Notes: generated by a model not told the origin, from the sequence alone. A DNA stretch of 36,718 bases from a bacterium (GCA_023246225.1 JAHFIV010000005.1:1-36718); one strand, 5' to 3'. Numbered from the stretch's first letter, positions 25,019-32,249 are shown. Translations and numbers: made by a program.

Positions 25019-26260
25019 ATGACAATGACTTCGGTTACGACGACACCTGCTGCGACAACCTCCCTTCCAGTGATCGCCTCGTCCATTCGTACGCTCCAAG
25101 CAGAGCTGAACGAGCTGTTCCCCGAACGGGAGCCGGTCGTGACGCAGCTCGTCTACGGTCTGCTCACGCGCGAGCACGTGCTCGTGTTCGGCACGTACGG
25201 AACCGGGAAGTCCCGCCTGGTGGATCGCTTCTTCGGCGCATTCCCCGACGCAAATCTGTTCTCCGTCGAGTGCACGAAGTTCATGACCGAGAGCAACGTC
25301 GTCGGCATCCCGAATCCGAAAAAGCTTCGTGAGGAGGGGCGCATATGGCACGACCGAGAAGGGACGATACTCGACGCGCAGTTCGCAGAGCTCGACGAGT
25401 TGTTCGACGCGAACGATCCGTTGCTCCGAACGCTGCTCGGTATCTTGAACGAACGGCGGTTCATCCGAGGCGTGCAGCGGGAGAAGGCGAACCTTCACAC
25501 CGCACTCGCTTCAACGAACGCCGACCCAGAGGCGGTCGTGAAACAGTCGCCGACGCTCGGCGCGCTCGTGGACCGATTCCTCTTTCAAACGCAGGTCAAA
25601 TATCTGCAGCAGGGTGCGAGCCGGCGGCGGATGCTTGCGAAGTATCTCAGCGACGAGCGGCCCACTGGCGGCATCTCGTACGGTGGGGTCGAAGCACTCG
25701 CGACCGCGGTGCGTGACACACGGATCGACGATCCGGTGCTCATCGATTTGCACGACCAGATCGTGCAGGCATTTCAGACAGCGAGCGGAAAAATTTTCTC
25801 CGATCGCCGCGCCTGCAAAGCGCTGGAACTTGCGAAGGCGAATGCATTTTTGTTCGGTCGTGACGAGGTCGCACCGGACGACTTCCTCGCGACCGCATGG
25901 GCGTTCTGCAAAGGGCACGACACCGCGTCACTCGACCAATTCAAAGGAGTGGCGACGCCGCTCATCGAAAAGGTCGTCAAGGAGCGGAAGCCGGACATTG
26001 TTCGCACGCAGATGAAGCTGATCGACGAGTTCGAGAAGCGCGTGCCGCAGCCGATCCCGGTGGCCGGAGCGACAGGCGCGCAACCAACATCGGATGAGCT
26101 GGTCGCTCTCCGACGCGTGCTCGTGCAACTACAGTCGGACGTCACGGCGATCCGCCCGAGCCACGCAGCCGTCGAAGATCGCCAAAAGAAACTCGTCACG
26201 CTCATCGGAAAGATCAAGGGTGATGTCGGGAAACTGATCGATGGAGAAGCGGTCGTATGA
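25019..26260 (+). CDS. MoxR-family AAA+ ATPase
   Basis: A cytoplasmic AAA+ ATPase of the MoxR/RavA type, usually acting as a chaperone with a VWA-domain partner. Walker A is GTYGTGKS (58-65), Walker B FAELDELFD (122-130), the MoxR loop LNERRF (143-148), then the sensor-1 region ALASTN and LVDRFLFQ. A lid domain follows, and the C-terminal third (about 330-413) is predicted coiled and helical, perhaps for oligomer or partner contact. It is 413 aa. AAGGAG lies 7 nt before ATG; a TTGACA stands at 24925. Codon use is GC-rich. The ATGA overlap with the VWA gene implies coupled expression. Confidence 0.9.
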   Translation: MTMTSVTTTPAATTSLPVIASSIRTLQAELNELFPEREPVVTQLVYGLLTREHVLVFGTYGTGKSRLVDRFFGAFPDANLFSVECTKFMTESNVVGIPNPKKLREEGRIWHDREGTILDAQFAELDELFDANDPLLRTLLGILNERRFIRGVQREKANLHTALASTNADPEAVVKQSPTLGALVDRFLFQTQVKYLQQGASRRRMLAKYLSDERPTGGISYGGVEALATAVRDTRIDDPVLIDLHDQIVQAFQTASGKIFSDRRACKALELAKANAFLFGRDEVAPDDFLATAWAFCKGHDTASLDQFKGVATPLIEKVVKERKPDIVRTQMKLIDEFEKRVPQPIPVAGATGAQPTSDELVALRRVLVQLQSDVTAIRPSHAAVEDRQKKLVTLIGKIKGDVGKLIDGEAVV

Positions 26261-27246
26261 TCCCGCTACTGATCGCGCTCGCGGTCATCGGGATCGCGCT
26301 GCTGCTCTACTGGCTCGCCAAACGTCAAGGTGGCGGCAAAGGAAAGAGTGCGGATTCGGGAGCGTCACCGTCGAAAAAAGCGACGCCACCCACGAAAAAT
26401 CCAGCCACAGCAACACCAAATGCAATCGACGCTGCAAAAATGCGCGCGATCGAAAACGCAGGAGGTTTGCTCGCGAGAGAATTACAAAGAGTAAAGATGT
26501 GTCTCACACCAGAGATGCTCGACGTCCTCTACCGCGCGGCAACGCAAGAGGACATCCACTTCAATCTTGCGACCGAAAAAAAGAAGCAGGTGCTGCAGTA
26601 TCCCACAGCGACGATGGACATCGTGCCGGTCGATGACGCGGCGCACCTGCCACAGATCTCTCCGGATCAGATGATGCTCGACGAAGATGCGTTCTACAGC
26701 AGATTCGTCATGCGCGAACTGATCCGCCCCGAATACTTCGGTGTTACCACTACCGGTAAACGCCTGTACATCCTTCTCGACATCTCGCCATCGATGTTCG
26801 ATAACGCCGCACGTATGCCCGATGGACAACTGCGAGACACGTGGTCGCGCGGCGTTGTCGCGAGCCTACTCGTCGACGCGGTCAAAGGCGAGGCGGAGTA
26901 CTTGTTTCAAAAATTCCACGACCAGGTTCGCGACCGATTGTCGGCAGTCACGCCGCAGGAAGCGGAGCAGTTGCTTTCGCACATCGTTGAGACTGCGGAG
27001 ATCGGTGGCGGCACAAACATCGGAAACGCAGTGCGCACTGCGGTGGCGCACATCAGAGCGTGTCAAGAACAAGAGACCCGCATGAATCACATCCTCCTCA
27101 TCACCGACGGTGAGGATTTTGGTGGCCTCACCCGAGACCAGCTCGTCAAATCGCTGGGAGACGACATCCAACTTCACGTCGTCCTCATCGGAAAATCGTG
27201 GGGACCGGAGCACGTACTCTCACCCTACATCATCGCGAAGTTCTAA
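26257..27246 (+). CDS. Membrane-anchored VWA-domain protein
   Basis: The N-terminal membrane helix (about 2-20) is followed by a Lys/Ser/Pro linker (21-55), a helical region (60-165) and a von Willebrand A domain. The metal site is complete: DISPS (175-179), GGGTNI (250-255) and ITDGED (282-287). With a basic segment right after the helix, the VWA domain is expected in the cytoplasm, where it could meet the MoxR ATPase. RavA-ViaA is a distant analogy. The pair lacks the DUF58 and other Bat-type genes. 329 aa; a terminator follows directly. Confidence 0.88.
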   Translation: MIPLLIALAVIGIALLLYWLAKRQGGGKGKSADSGASPSKKATPPTKNPATATPNAIDAAKMRAIENAGGLLARELQRVKMCLTPEMLDVLYRAATQEDIHFNLATEKKKQVLQYPTATMDIVPVDDAAHLPQISPDQMMLDEDAFYSRFVMRELIRPEYFGVTTTGKRLYILLDISPSMFDNAARMPDGQLRDTWSRGVVASLLVDAVKGEAEYLFQKFHDQVRDRLSAVTPQEAEQLLSHIVETAEIGGGTNIGNAVRTAVAHIRACQEQETRMNHILLITDGEDFGGLTRDQLVKSLGDDIQLHVVLIGKSWGPEHVLSPYIIAKF

Positions 27247-27252
27247 CGTCAG

Positions 27253-27283
27253 CCGCCCCGCAGTATTGCGGAGCGGTTTTTCT
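27253..27283 (+). terminator. Intrinsic terminator of the MoxR-VWA operon
   Basis: CCGC-C-CCGC pairs with GCGG-A-GCGG (27253-27276) with one mismatch, followed by TTTTTCTTT. Confidence 0.8.
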
Positions 27284-27302
27284 TTATCACTCCGCCACCA
27301 TA

Positions 27303-27408
27303 TGTCATTCCGGGCCGTGACCCGGAATCCAGAAACGTAAAAAAGGATCAAACAAAATCCGTTTGGCTACTTTGTTATGTGGATTCCGGCTCGGAGGCCG
27401 GAATGACA
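27303..27408. repeat. Interspersed palindromic repeat, copy 5
   Basis: The outer halves match the other copies closely. The core (GGATCAAACAAAATCCGTTTGGCTAC) has lost perfect pairing compared with copies 3 and 4. Extra TGCCGGAATGACA and GGAATGACA fragments follow to about 27,445, suggesting repeated insertion or unequal recombination at this spot. Confidence 0.88.
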
Positions 27409-27494
27409 GAGAAGATGCCGGAATGACAAACGTGGGTGGAATGACAACAGGAGACCAGGTCTCTCGCATTTGTTTGCATTACCTACCTTCAAAA

Positions 27495-27539
27495 CACACA
27501 GACGGCGGCCTCGCGTAAAGCGAGACCACCGTCTGTGTG
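27495..27539 (-). terminator. 20-bp hairpin, minus-strand terminator-like
   Basis: CACACAGACGG..CTCGC (27495-27514) and its partner (27520-27539) form a 20-bp stem with a 5-nt loop. The two differing positions are C-A mismatches in plus-strand RNA but G-U pairs in minus-strand RNA, and the minus strand continues into TTTT. So the stem favours a transcript read on the minus strand, although no minus-strand ORF of 60 aa or more ends here. Confidence 0.65.
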
Positions 27540-27540
27540 G

Positions 27541-27829
27541 CGGTGTGGGCGGGTTAAGTGCTCCACCAGTGCAGTCAACGTAGGGCTTTTTCAGGGTCTG
27601 ACGAGCGGGTGGATTTGAGGCATGTGAGTCGGGGGTAAAAATGGAACAAACGGAACAGAATTATGGCATTTTGGACAGTCTCATTTTCCCCACCAAATCC
27701 CAAAGGCTGTCGAACTGTCGTTGACTCACGTCAGCCGAATGTTAAAATAAGGTGTCATTCCTTGGAAGCTGGCGCTAGCTGCACGCTAGAATTCTACTCG
27801 CAAGCTTCATTCTCATTATAGGAACTAAT
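27541..27829. other. Region with no recognised gene upstream of the zinc-finger ORF
   Basis: No ORF of 60 aa or more is present on either strand. On the plus strand, TTGACT (27721) and TAAAAT (27743-27748), 16 nt apart, could drive the zinc-finger ORF. On the minus strand, TATAAT (27820-27815) could start a ~320-nt RNA ending at the 27,495-27,539 hairpin. A 27-codon plus-strand ORF (27641-27724, MEQTEQNYGILDSL...) follows GGGGG by 4 nt, but is too short to trust. CTCCACCA at 27,561-27,568 resembles a tRNA or tmRNA 3' end, but no T arm precedes it. Confidence 0.4.
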
Positions 27830-27994
27830 ATGGAGAAGAAAAAATTGATTCAATGTCCCCACTGTCAGAAATCGCAGTTCTACAGGACCGACGGGGAGTT
27901 CATGACTCACATGAACAGTTGTCCGTCTCGATATTCTGATCCTCAGAAGCGGTTTAAAGCCAGCCTGGCTTTAAAGAAAAAGAAAAATAAATAA
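27830..27994 (+). CDS. 54-aa protein with C2HC zinc-finger-like motif
   Basis: Too short for the ORF track. MEKKKLIQCPHCQKSQFYRT begins a CPHC knuckle, and His27 plus Cys31 (HMNSC) complete a C-x2-C-x14-H-x3-C pattern typical of a single zinc finger. The tail is very basic (SLALKKKKKNK), which suits nucleic-acid binding. AGGA lies 7 nt before the ATG and a promoter-like TTGACT-16-TAAAAT is about 80 nt upstream. Function unknown. It borders the AT-rich block but runs opposite to it. Confidence 0.6.
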   Translation: MEKKKLIQCPHCQKSQFYRTDGEFMTHMNSCPSRYSDPQKRFKASLALKKKKNK

Positions 27995-28057
27995 AAAGCC
28001 TCAGTTTTATCCGCAGTGTCTTTTGTTGTGGCCTTGGGATTGGATAGTTTATCGAAA

Positions 28058-28294
28058 CTAAATGGTAGTGGAGAGGCTCTTGTGAGATTTATGCAGCGCG
28101 ACGTAAAACCATTCTTCCTTGGACTTGACCCGCTGGCTTTCGAGATAGGCCAAGACGTCGTCTTCTTTAAAACGGAGTCGGCGGCTGATGCGGTAGAACG
28201 GGATGATGCGGCTTTCCACCATACGGTAGATCGTGGTTTTAGAGACGCAGAATAGATCAGCCACATTTTCGATTGTCAGAAGTTTAATTGGCAT
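28058..28294 (-). CDS. Excisionase/AlpA-like helix-turn-helix DNA-binding protein
   Basis: A 78-aa protein with the HTH_17/excisionase pattern: LLTIENVADLFCVSKTTIYRMVESRIIPFYRISRRLRFKEDDVLAYLES. Such proteins act as recombination directionality factors or small regulators in mobile elements, or as repressors. It is the last gene of the minus-strand AT-rich block, 15 nt downstream of the 213-aa gene. No integrase is seen in the window, so it may be a regulator of the cassette or a leftover of a mobile element. The tail after the HTH is short. Confidence 0.82.
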   Translation of the reverse strand: MPIKLLTIENVADLFCVSKTTIYRMVESRIIPFYRISRRLRFKEDDVLAYLESQRVKSKEEWFYVALHKSHKSLSTTI

Positions 28295-28309
28295 AAAGAG
28301 GATGTTGGC

Positions 28310-28951
28310 TTATGCCTTTAACTGCCGCGCAGCGAGCCTCGTAAATGCAGTACGCATGTTATCAAGAAGCGATTGATCCTTTCGATTCAACTTTTCCGCA
28401 ACATTTTTAAGCACTTGTTGATAGTCCCTAAAAAATTCATTTGTGGAAAAGATAATTCCATTTTTTCCACCGAACAGACCAATCTTGATGCCGATATGTT
28501 CCGCACAAAATCCGTCCGGATTATTCAGAACGCCGGCAGTTCCTTTAATGCCGTATTCATGAACAAGGCCACATCGCACGGCGCTATAAATACCTTTAAT
28601 GGTTGGTCTGGGGCCGTCCTCTAAAACGATTTTTCTATCAACCTCTGTATATTCGGCCGGAAAATTTTTTATCGCCTCAGTAAAATTATTCTTCGCTTCA
28701 TCTGTGATTCCCGCATTACCCGTGAAAAGACCGCCAAGAAATTCGGTGTACGAAACGAGGCCTAACGCAACCAAATAGTTTGCTTGGCCCTTAATACCGT
28801 TTTCGATATCTTTGCATGTCCAATTGCTAAATTGGTCGAAGGCCTCGATAGCTTCTTGATCGGTCATATGCAACTCTCTCTCAATTATGGAAACGATTTT
28901 GCCCCAGTTATCGTCTATCAGGATACTGCTCATGAAGCCTTTTGTTCCCAT
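28310..28951 (-). CDS. Uncharacterised 213-aa protein with HEPN-like Rx4H motif
   Basis: A mostly helical soluble protein. GIKGQANYLVALGLVSYTEFLGGLF in the N-terminal half and YSAVRCGLVHEYGIKG in the middle are its most distinctive parts; Arg126-x4-His131 fits the Rx4-6H pattern of HEPN-fold RNases. I do not recall a named family. It overlaps the end of the upstream 252-aa gene and is followed closely by the HTH gene, so the three are probably one transcript. ATG 28933 is an alternative start with less overlap; both have weak ribosome sites. Low-GC codon use contrasts with the core genes. Confidence 0.68.
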   Translation of the reverse strand: MGTKGFMSSILIDDNWGKIVSIIERELHMTDQEAIEAFDQFSNWTCKDIENGIKGQANYLVALGLVSYTEFLGGLFTGNAGITDEAKNNFTEAIKNFPAEYTEVDRKIVLEDGPRPTIKGIYSAVRCGLVHEYGIKGTAGVLNNPDGFCAEHIGIKIGLFGGKNGIIFSTNEFFRDYQQVLKNVAEKLNRKDQSLLDNMRTAFTRLAARQLKA

Positions 28952-29666
28952 CCAACCCTTGTTCTATCAATTCTTCAATCATATTAGCTTCGTGGTCACT
29001 AATTTTTTTGCTTTCCAGCAATCTCTTTTTCATTTCCCTAAGCTGTTCCGCTTCTAGTTTGACATCCTTCAGAGATAAAAGAGTCAAAACAGTTTTTACT
29101 AAATCTCCCTTGTCAAACCCAGTAGATTCTTTATTTGCATGCGATAAACTGCTTAAAATTACCCATGCGTGCTGCTCATCACTGGTTTGAAGTTTGTCGC
29201 CCAAAGTCATCCAAGTCATGAGACCTATGGATAAATATCGGCTAATAATTTTATCAAAATTCGCATTTTCTTCTTCGGTAAGAGAACCATTCTTTTTTGC
29301 AAAATTTTTCGTGTACTCAATGATATTATGATATATCGTTAAAACTCTCTCCTCCAGCTCACTGTCGTTCGGCAATACTGAATTATTGTAACCATCTTTG
29401 GCTATCTCACTGATGTCCTTACTTGCGCTCGATACATCAAATTGATTGGTAAAAAAATCGGAGTGCATATACTTCTCCAAGTTTTCTAGCTTCTCCACGA
29501 TTTCGTTACGTTCGCTGAGGTCCTTATTGGTCGCAATTTGTATTTCTAAAGCTGGCACGTCCTCCCCGAGGATTTGTCTGATAAATAAAATTTGTTGATA
29601 TCTTCCAACAAAAATATTATCGATTTTTTCTTCTTTTTTCTTTTTGAAAAAATTAAATAGTGCCAT
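28908..29666 (-). CDS. Uncharacterised 252-aa helical protein
   Basis: The protein starts with a short hydrophobic-basic segment (MALFNFFKKKKEEK) and is then almost entirely alpha-helical and acidic, with no membrane span, signal peptide or recognisable catalytic motif. Heptad-like stretches occur near residues 45-65 and 205-240. The track's first codon is a TTG; ATG 29666, 2 nt after the upstream stop, is preferred. It overlaps the 213-aa gene by 44 nt, or 26 nt with the later start. The tight overlaps on both sides suggest a functional three-gene unit. Function unknown. Confidence 0.65.
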   Translation of the reverse strand: MALFNFFKKKKEEKIDNIFVGRYQQILFIRQILGEDVPALEIQIATNKDLSERNEIVEKLENLEKYMHSDFFTNQFDVSSASKDISEIAKDGYNNSVLPNDSELEERVLTIYHNIIEYTKNFAKKNGSLTEEENANFDKIISRYLSIGLMTWMTLGDKLQTSDEQHAWVILSSLSHANKESTGFDKGDLVKTVLTLLSLKDVKLEAEQLREMKKRLLESKKISDHEANMIEELIEQGLDGNKRLHEQYPDRR

Positions 29667-29668
29667 GA

Positions 29669-30001
29669 TCAAAATATTATTTTAGTAGTCCAACCCTTCA
29701 AAAATAAAGATGCCAATACAGCGATAATGGACGCCACGATTGACGTTAGGAGGGACAACACCCATGGTCTCCAGTTACCATTTGGCACCCAGGAGATTTT
29801 TTGATGTTCCTCGTCCTCCATCTTAAGACGGGCTGTCTCTATCTCTGCAACGAACTTTTCGCGCAACCTCTCTTCAGCCTTAGCGCGCTGGCCGGAATAA
29901 GCAAGACCGTTAGAAGCAAAAGTTTCTTGCAGTGCTTCAAGCGCCTCTTTTTCTTCCTTACGTTTTTGTCTTTCCCAAACTTCAAATTCTTTTCTAATCA
30001 T
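29669..30001 (-). CDS. Small tail-anchored coiled-coil protein
   Basis: Residues 1-70 are highly charged and likely coiled coil (KEFEVWERQKRKEEKEALEALQE, AEERLREKFVAEIETARLKMEDEE). A single membrane helix near the C-terminus (WVLSLLTSIVASIIAVLASLFL) places the charged part in the cytoplasm. It is 110 aa and the first gene of the three-gene cassette. AAGG lies 9 nt before the ATG. The 34-bp direct repeat copy begins 15 nt upstream of the start. I do not recognise the family. Confidence 0.65.
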   Translation of the reverse strand: MIRKEFEVWERQKRKEEKEALEALQETFASNGLAYSGQRAKAEERLREKFVAEIETARLKMEDEEHQKISWVPNGNWRPWVLSLLTSIVASIIAVLASLFLKGWTTKIIF

Positions 30002-30015
30002 ATGTTAATACCTTA

Positions 30016-30049
30016 GGCACCCGGATCTCCCGGTAAGAAATTGTCGTGG
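30016..30049. repeat. Direct repeat, inner copy (att-like)
   Basis: A 34-bp block matching 31,694-31,727 at 29 of 34 positions, including an identical 16-mer TAAGAAATTGTCGTGG. It lies upstream of the 110-aa gene. No functional tRNA is attached to this copy. Confidence 0.75.
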
Positions 30050-30161
30050 GGCGGGTCACCCACGTTCAGAGCCACTCAGTTGGTGTATTGAGAGCTTCCT
30101 CGTGAGAGGGTCGATCACGGAGCGAACTTAGGGCAAGCGAGTCGGATAATAATCTACTTAT

Positions 30162-30560
30162 CTAGGTTTTCTTTTTAGCGCTACCAAAAATAATATAGAG
30201 CAGGATTCTGTAATAAAGAATGTCTGAAATGAGAAAAAATAGTACTTCATTCACGATAACAACAATGAGACCGCTGAGTTTAGCGCTTGAAATGCATTCC
30301 GCATAGTTAGCTCGATTTTTTTCATAATCCTGATCTGATTCCCGGATTAGCATGGGCGAGCCGCCATTTGAATAATTAACCAAAAAAACATTGTAACATT
30401 GATCAAATTCAGAAACCGCAACTTTCATCCAAGTAACTGCCGGAATTATGATGCAAAATAAAATAAAAATAACTTTAGCCAGCCTATGCCACCACTTATC
30501 AACTGTCTCTTTTTGATAGGGAAACAACCGATCGAGATATTTTTGTGACAGCTTAAACAT
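30162..30560 (-). CDS. Uncharacterised membrane protein with two spans
   Basis: A 132-aa protein with two hydrophobic segments, about 29-45 (VIFILFCIIIPAVTW) and about 95-125 (LSGLIVVIVNEVLFFLISDILYY...). Between them is a polar loop of about 45 residues with two cysteines (DQCYNVF and YAECISS). I do not recognise it. The track's TTG start is replaced by ATG 30560, because TATAAT (30580-30575) ends 14 nt upstream, giving a nearly leaderless start. It is AT-rich like its neighbours and lies between the two direct repeat copies. Confidence 0.6.
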   Translation of the reverse strand: MFKLSQKYLDRLFPYQKETVDKWWHRLAKVIFILFCIIIPAVTWMKVAVSEFDQCYNVFLVNYSNGGSPMLIRESDQDYEKNRANYAECISSAKLSGLIVVIVNEVLFFLISDILYYRILLYIIFGSAKKKT

Positions 30561-30662
30561 AGATAGCAAGTTAAATTATAGCTGATAATGCAGTAATAAA
30601 AAATGGTTTGTAATGAAACCTTAATTAATAGGAACACCAATTATGAATAAGGGGTGATCTTA

Positions 30663-31541
30663 TTACTCTAGGCCATCATGTTCTTTCTCCGTGTCGAATT
30701 CGATCAAAAGTTCTTCCCCGAGTTTGGACAAACTTAATATCTTTGGCTTAAGCTGCCTCACTCGGTTACGAATATCCATCCAAAAAACAGAATCAATGTC
30801 TAAATTTTTGTGATACCGGTGCCAAAGAATAATGTTCAAAAAATCCCAGTGGGCAGAAACAGTCATTCCGAATAGCGCCAAAATCTTCTTTGCTTCAAAT
30901 CCAGGGCCGTATTTCACGAAAAATTTCTGACGTTCAGTCCCTGACTTACCCGCAGTCCCATAAAATTGGGCACCCCACGCACTTGCATGTGCAGCCTTAC
31001 TAAGTTTTTGAAACGAATCCTTAATTGATTTCACGCCGTGCTTCTTCAAGTCATAATCTATTGCCGCCTCACTAAAACTTTTTTTAAAATCTGAATCCTG
31101 TTGATAGGATGTATCACTCTCCTTAATGAATCCGGAAACTAGGTGCGGATTAAAATGCAAGTAATAAATCATGTTTATGTCGCTCAAAACACCGCGCAGC
31201 AAAATAAAAGCATCACCATAGAGACCCCTCTCTGTTAAAAGAAAAATACTTTCTATGTGTTGTATGGAGCGGCTTAAAAGTAAAAGTAGGGCCTTATTAA
31301 ATTCTTTATCGTACCCTTTCTCAAATTCTTTTATTAATTCATCCTTTACTGCCAAAATTTCTTTAAGAGACTCGGAATGCAGCCCATAAAATGGGAAGAA
31401 AGTTTCTCGCGACTCACGTTGAATTTGATGGTAGATTTTATCAAAAATCAGTTTTCCTTGCGCCCATCGGCCAAGCAAAAGTATTCGTGATTTTATAATA
31501 ACCAATTTGTAGAAATTCTCTAGGAGATTGCTTTTCTTCAT
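30663..31541 (-). CDS. Uncharacterised helical protein, DUF5677-like
   Basis: A 292-aa mainly helical protein. The segment RSIQHIESIFLLTERGLYGDAFILLRGVLSDINMIYYL resembles the core of DUF5677-type proteins (repeated-helix proteins of unknown function with an Arg in the LLRG segment), but this is a memory-based likeness, not a firm assignment. A membrane span is not obvious. The track start at 31592 is a GTG; ATG 31541 is preferred. It lies downstream of tRNA-Ser and its terminator on the same strand, in the segment bounded by the direct repeats. Confidence 0.6.
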   Translation of the reverse strand: MKKSNLLENFYKLVIIKSRILLLGRWAQGKLIFDKIYHQIQRESRETFFPFYGLHSESLKEILAVKDELIKEFEKGYDKEFNKALLLLLSRSIQHIESIFLLTERGLYGDAFILLRGVLSDINMIYYLHFNPHLVSGFIKESDTSYQQDSDFKKSFSEAAIDYDLKKHGVKSIKDSFQKLSKAAHASAWGAQFYGTAGKSGTERQKFFVKYGPGFEAKKILALFGMTVSAHWDFLNIILWHRYHKNLDIDSVFWMDIRNRVRQLKPKILSLSKLGEELLIEFDTEKEHDGLE

Positions 31542-31628
31542 TTGAGAAAAATTAGTGTCCTCGAGCCCCTCCGATAAGCATAGCGCTGCCACTTAATTTA
31601 CAGAAGGTGGGCCAAGGCCACGAACGAT

Positions 31629-31651
31629 AAAAACGGCCTTCCAGCCGTTTT
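31629..31651 (-). terminator. Terminator downstream of tRNA-Ser
   Basis: AAAACGGC and GCCGTTTT (31630-31637, 31644-31651) form an 8-bp stem. On the minus strand it runs into a T-rich stretch (GCCGTTTTTAT). It lies about 75 nt beyond the tRNA CCA end. Confidence 0.7.
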
Positions 31652-31693
31652 CATCTTGGCGACAAGCACCTATCGACAGCCGTGCGCTATATA

Positions 31694-31727
31694 GGCAAGC
31701 GGGTCTGCCGATAAGAAATTGTCGTGG
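31694..31727. repeat. Direct repeat, tRNA-proximal copy (att-like)
   Basis: The outer partner of 30,016-30,049. Its last 3 nt are the complement of the CCA end of tRNA-Ser, and the rest is the sequence immediately downstream of the tRNA. Confidence 0.75.
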
Positions 31728-31812
31728 CGGAGAGGGGGGGATTCGAACCCCCGAAACCTTTCGGTTTACCCGCTTTCCAAGCGGGCGCACTCGACCACTA
31801 TGCGACCTCTCC
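31725..31812 (-). tRNA. tRNA-Ser (anticodon GGA), CCA encoded
   Basis: Acceptor GGAGAGG pairs with CCTCTCC, with discriminator G and an encoded CCA (31727-31725). The anticodon loop is TTGGAAA between CCCGC and GCGGG, giving GGA (Ser, UCC/UCU). The long variable arm (AACCGAAAGGTT) marks a class II tRNA. The T arm GGGGGTTCGAATCCCCC is perfect. The D region ATAGTGGTCGAG is normal for tRNA-Ser. ORFs on both strands across it are artefacts. Confidence 0.97.
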
Positions 31813-31863
31813 AGGTCGTTCGCATTGTAGCTATTTTGTAAAGAAATGCAATCCTGAAATAAG

Positions 31864-31894
31864 AAAAACCGTCTCACAGCATTGCGGGACGGTT
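31864..31894 (-). terminator. Terminator of the phage-like two-gene unit
   Basis: AACCGTC (31867-31873) pairs with GACGGTT (31888-31894), with partial pairing inside. On the minus strand a T run follows, from the A run at 31,864-31,868. It lies about 17 nt past the stop of the 112-aa gene. Confidence 0.75.
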
Positions 31895-31910
31895 CGAAGT
31901 GGTCGTCGTC

Positions 31911-32249
31911 TTATCGTCGGTGTTTGATGTCGCCGGTCTGCGTGCTGACTTTTCCGCCGATGGAACCGGCGCAATCCACATCGCCGGTCTGTGTCTGCAC
32001 GGAACCACTGATGTTGCCACCAACGTCTACGTCGCCGGTTTGCGTCGAGACGCTACCGACGTCTCCGGTGACAGAGATCTTCTCGCAAGAGTCGACCTGA
32101 AGACGTTCGACGTTGCCGTGCACAGCGATGCTGATCTGCTTCGCGTCCGGCGTAACGTCCTTGCCGTCGATGACTACACGACCGTTACCGACAGCGACAC
32201 TGCGGTTACCGGTGTAAGTGACGCCGTTGACGGTGACTCTGCTTGTCAT
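31911..32249 (-). CDS. Repetitive beta-solenoid-like protein, phage-type
   Basis: A 112-aa protein. The N-terminal VNGVTYTGNRSVAVGNGRVVIDGKDVTPDAKQISIAVHGNVERLQVDSCEKI is followed by three repeats of about 17 residues centred on VSTQTGDVDVGGN, VQTQTGDVDCAGS and VSTQTGDIKHR. This strongly resembles small proteins I remember from tailed phages, whose role is unclear; a stacked beta fold is likely. No signal peptide is present. It lies 4 nt downstream of the lipoprotein gene and ends at a terminator. GC-rich codon use differs from core genes. ATG start, with AGGA about 14 nt upstream. Confidence 0.72.
   Translation of the reverse strand: MTSRVTVNGVTYTGNRSVAVGNGRVVIDGKDVTPDAKQISIAVHGNVERLQVDSCEKISVTGDVGSVSTQTGDVDVGGNISGSVQTQTGDVDCAGSIGGKVSTQTGDIKHRR

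Noticed and set aside
27453-27470. Palindrome GAGACCAGGTCTC
   Set aside because: Short and with no repeat partner or gene context; probably chance.
27540-27580. tmRNA-like 3' end CTCCACCA
   Set aside because: No T arm precedes it and no tag ORF or matching 5' acceptor half was found.
30050-30140. Possible degenerate tRNA (CAGTTGGT and CTCGTGA segments)
   Set aside because: A D-arm-like and an anticodon-arm-like segment are present, but no acceptor pairing and no T arm (GTTCGAATCC-like) can be formed on either strand.
31593-31927. ORFs across tRNA-Ser (94 aa minus; 67 aa plus starting MAERGGFEPPK)
   Set aside because: Both are translations of the tRNA and its flanks; peptides of this kind are well-known tRNA-Ser artefacts.
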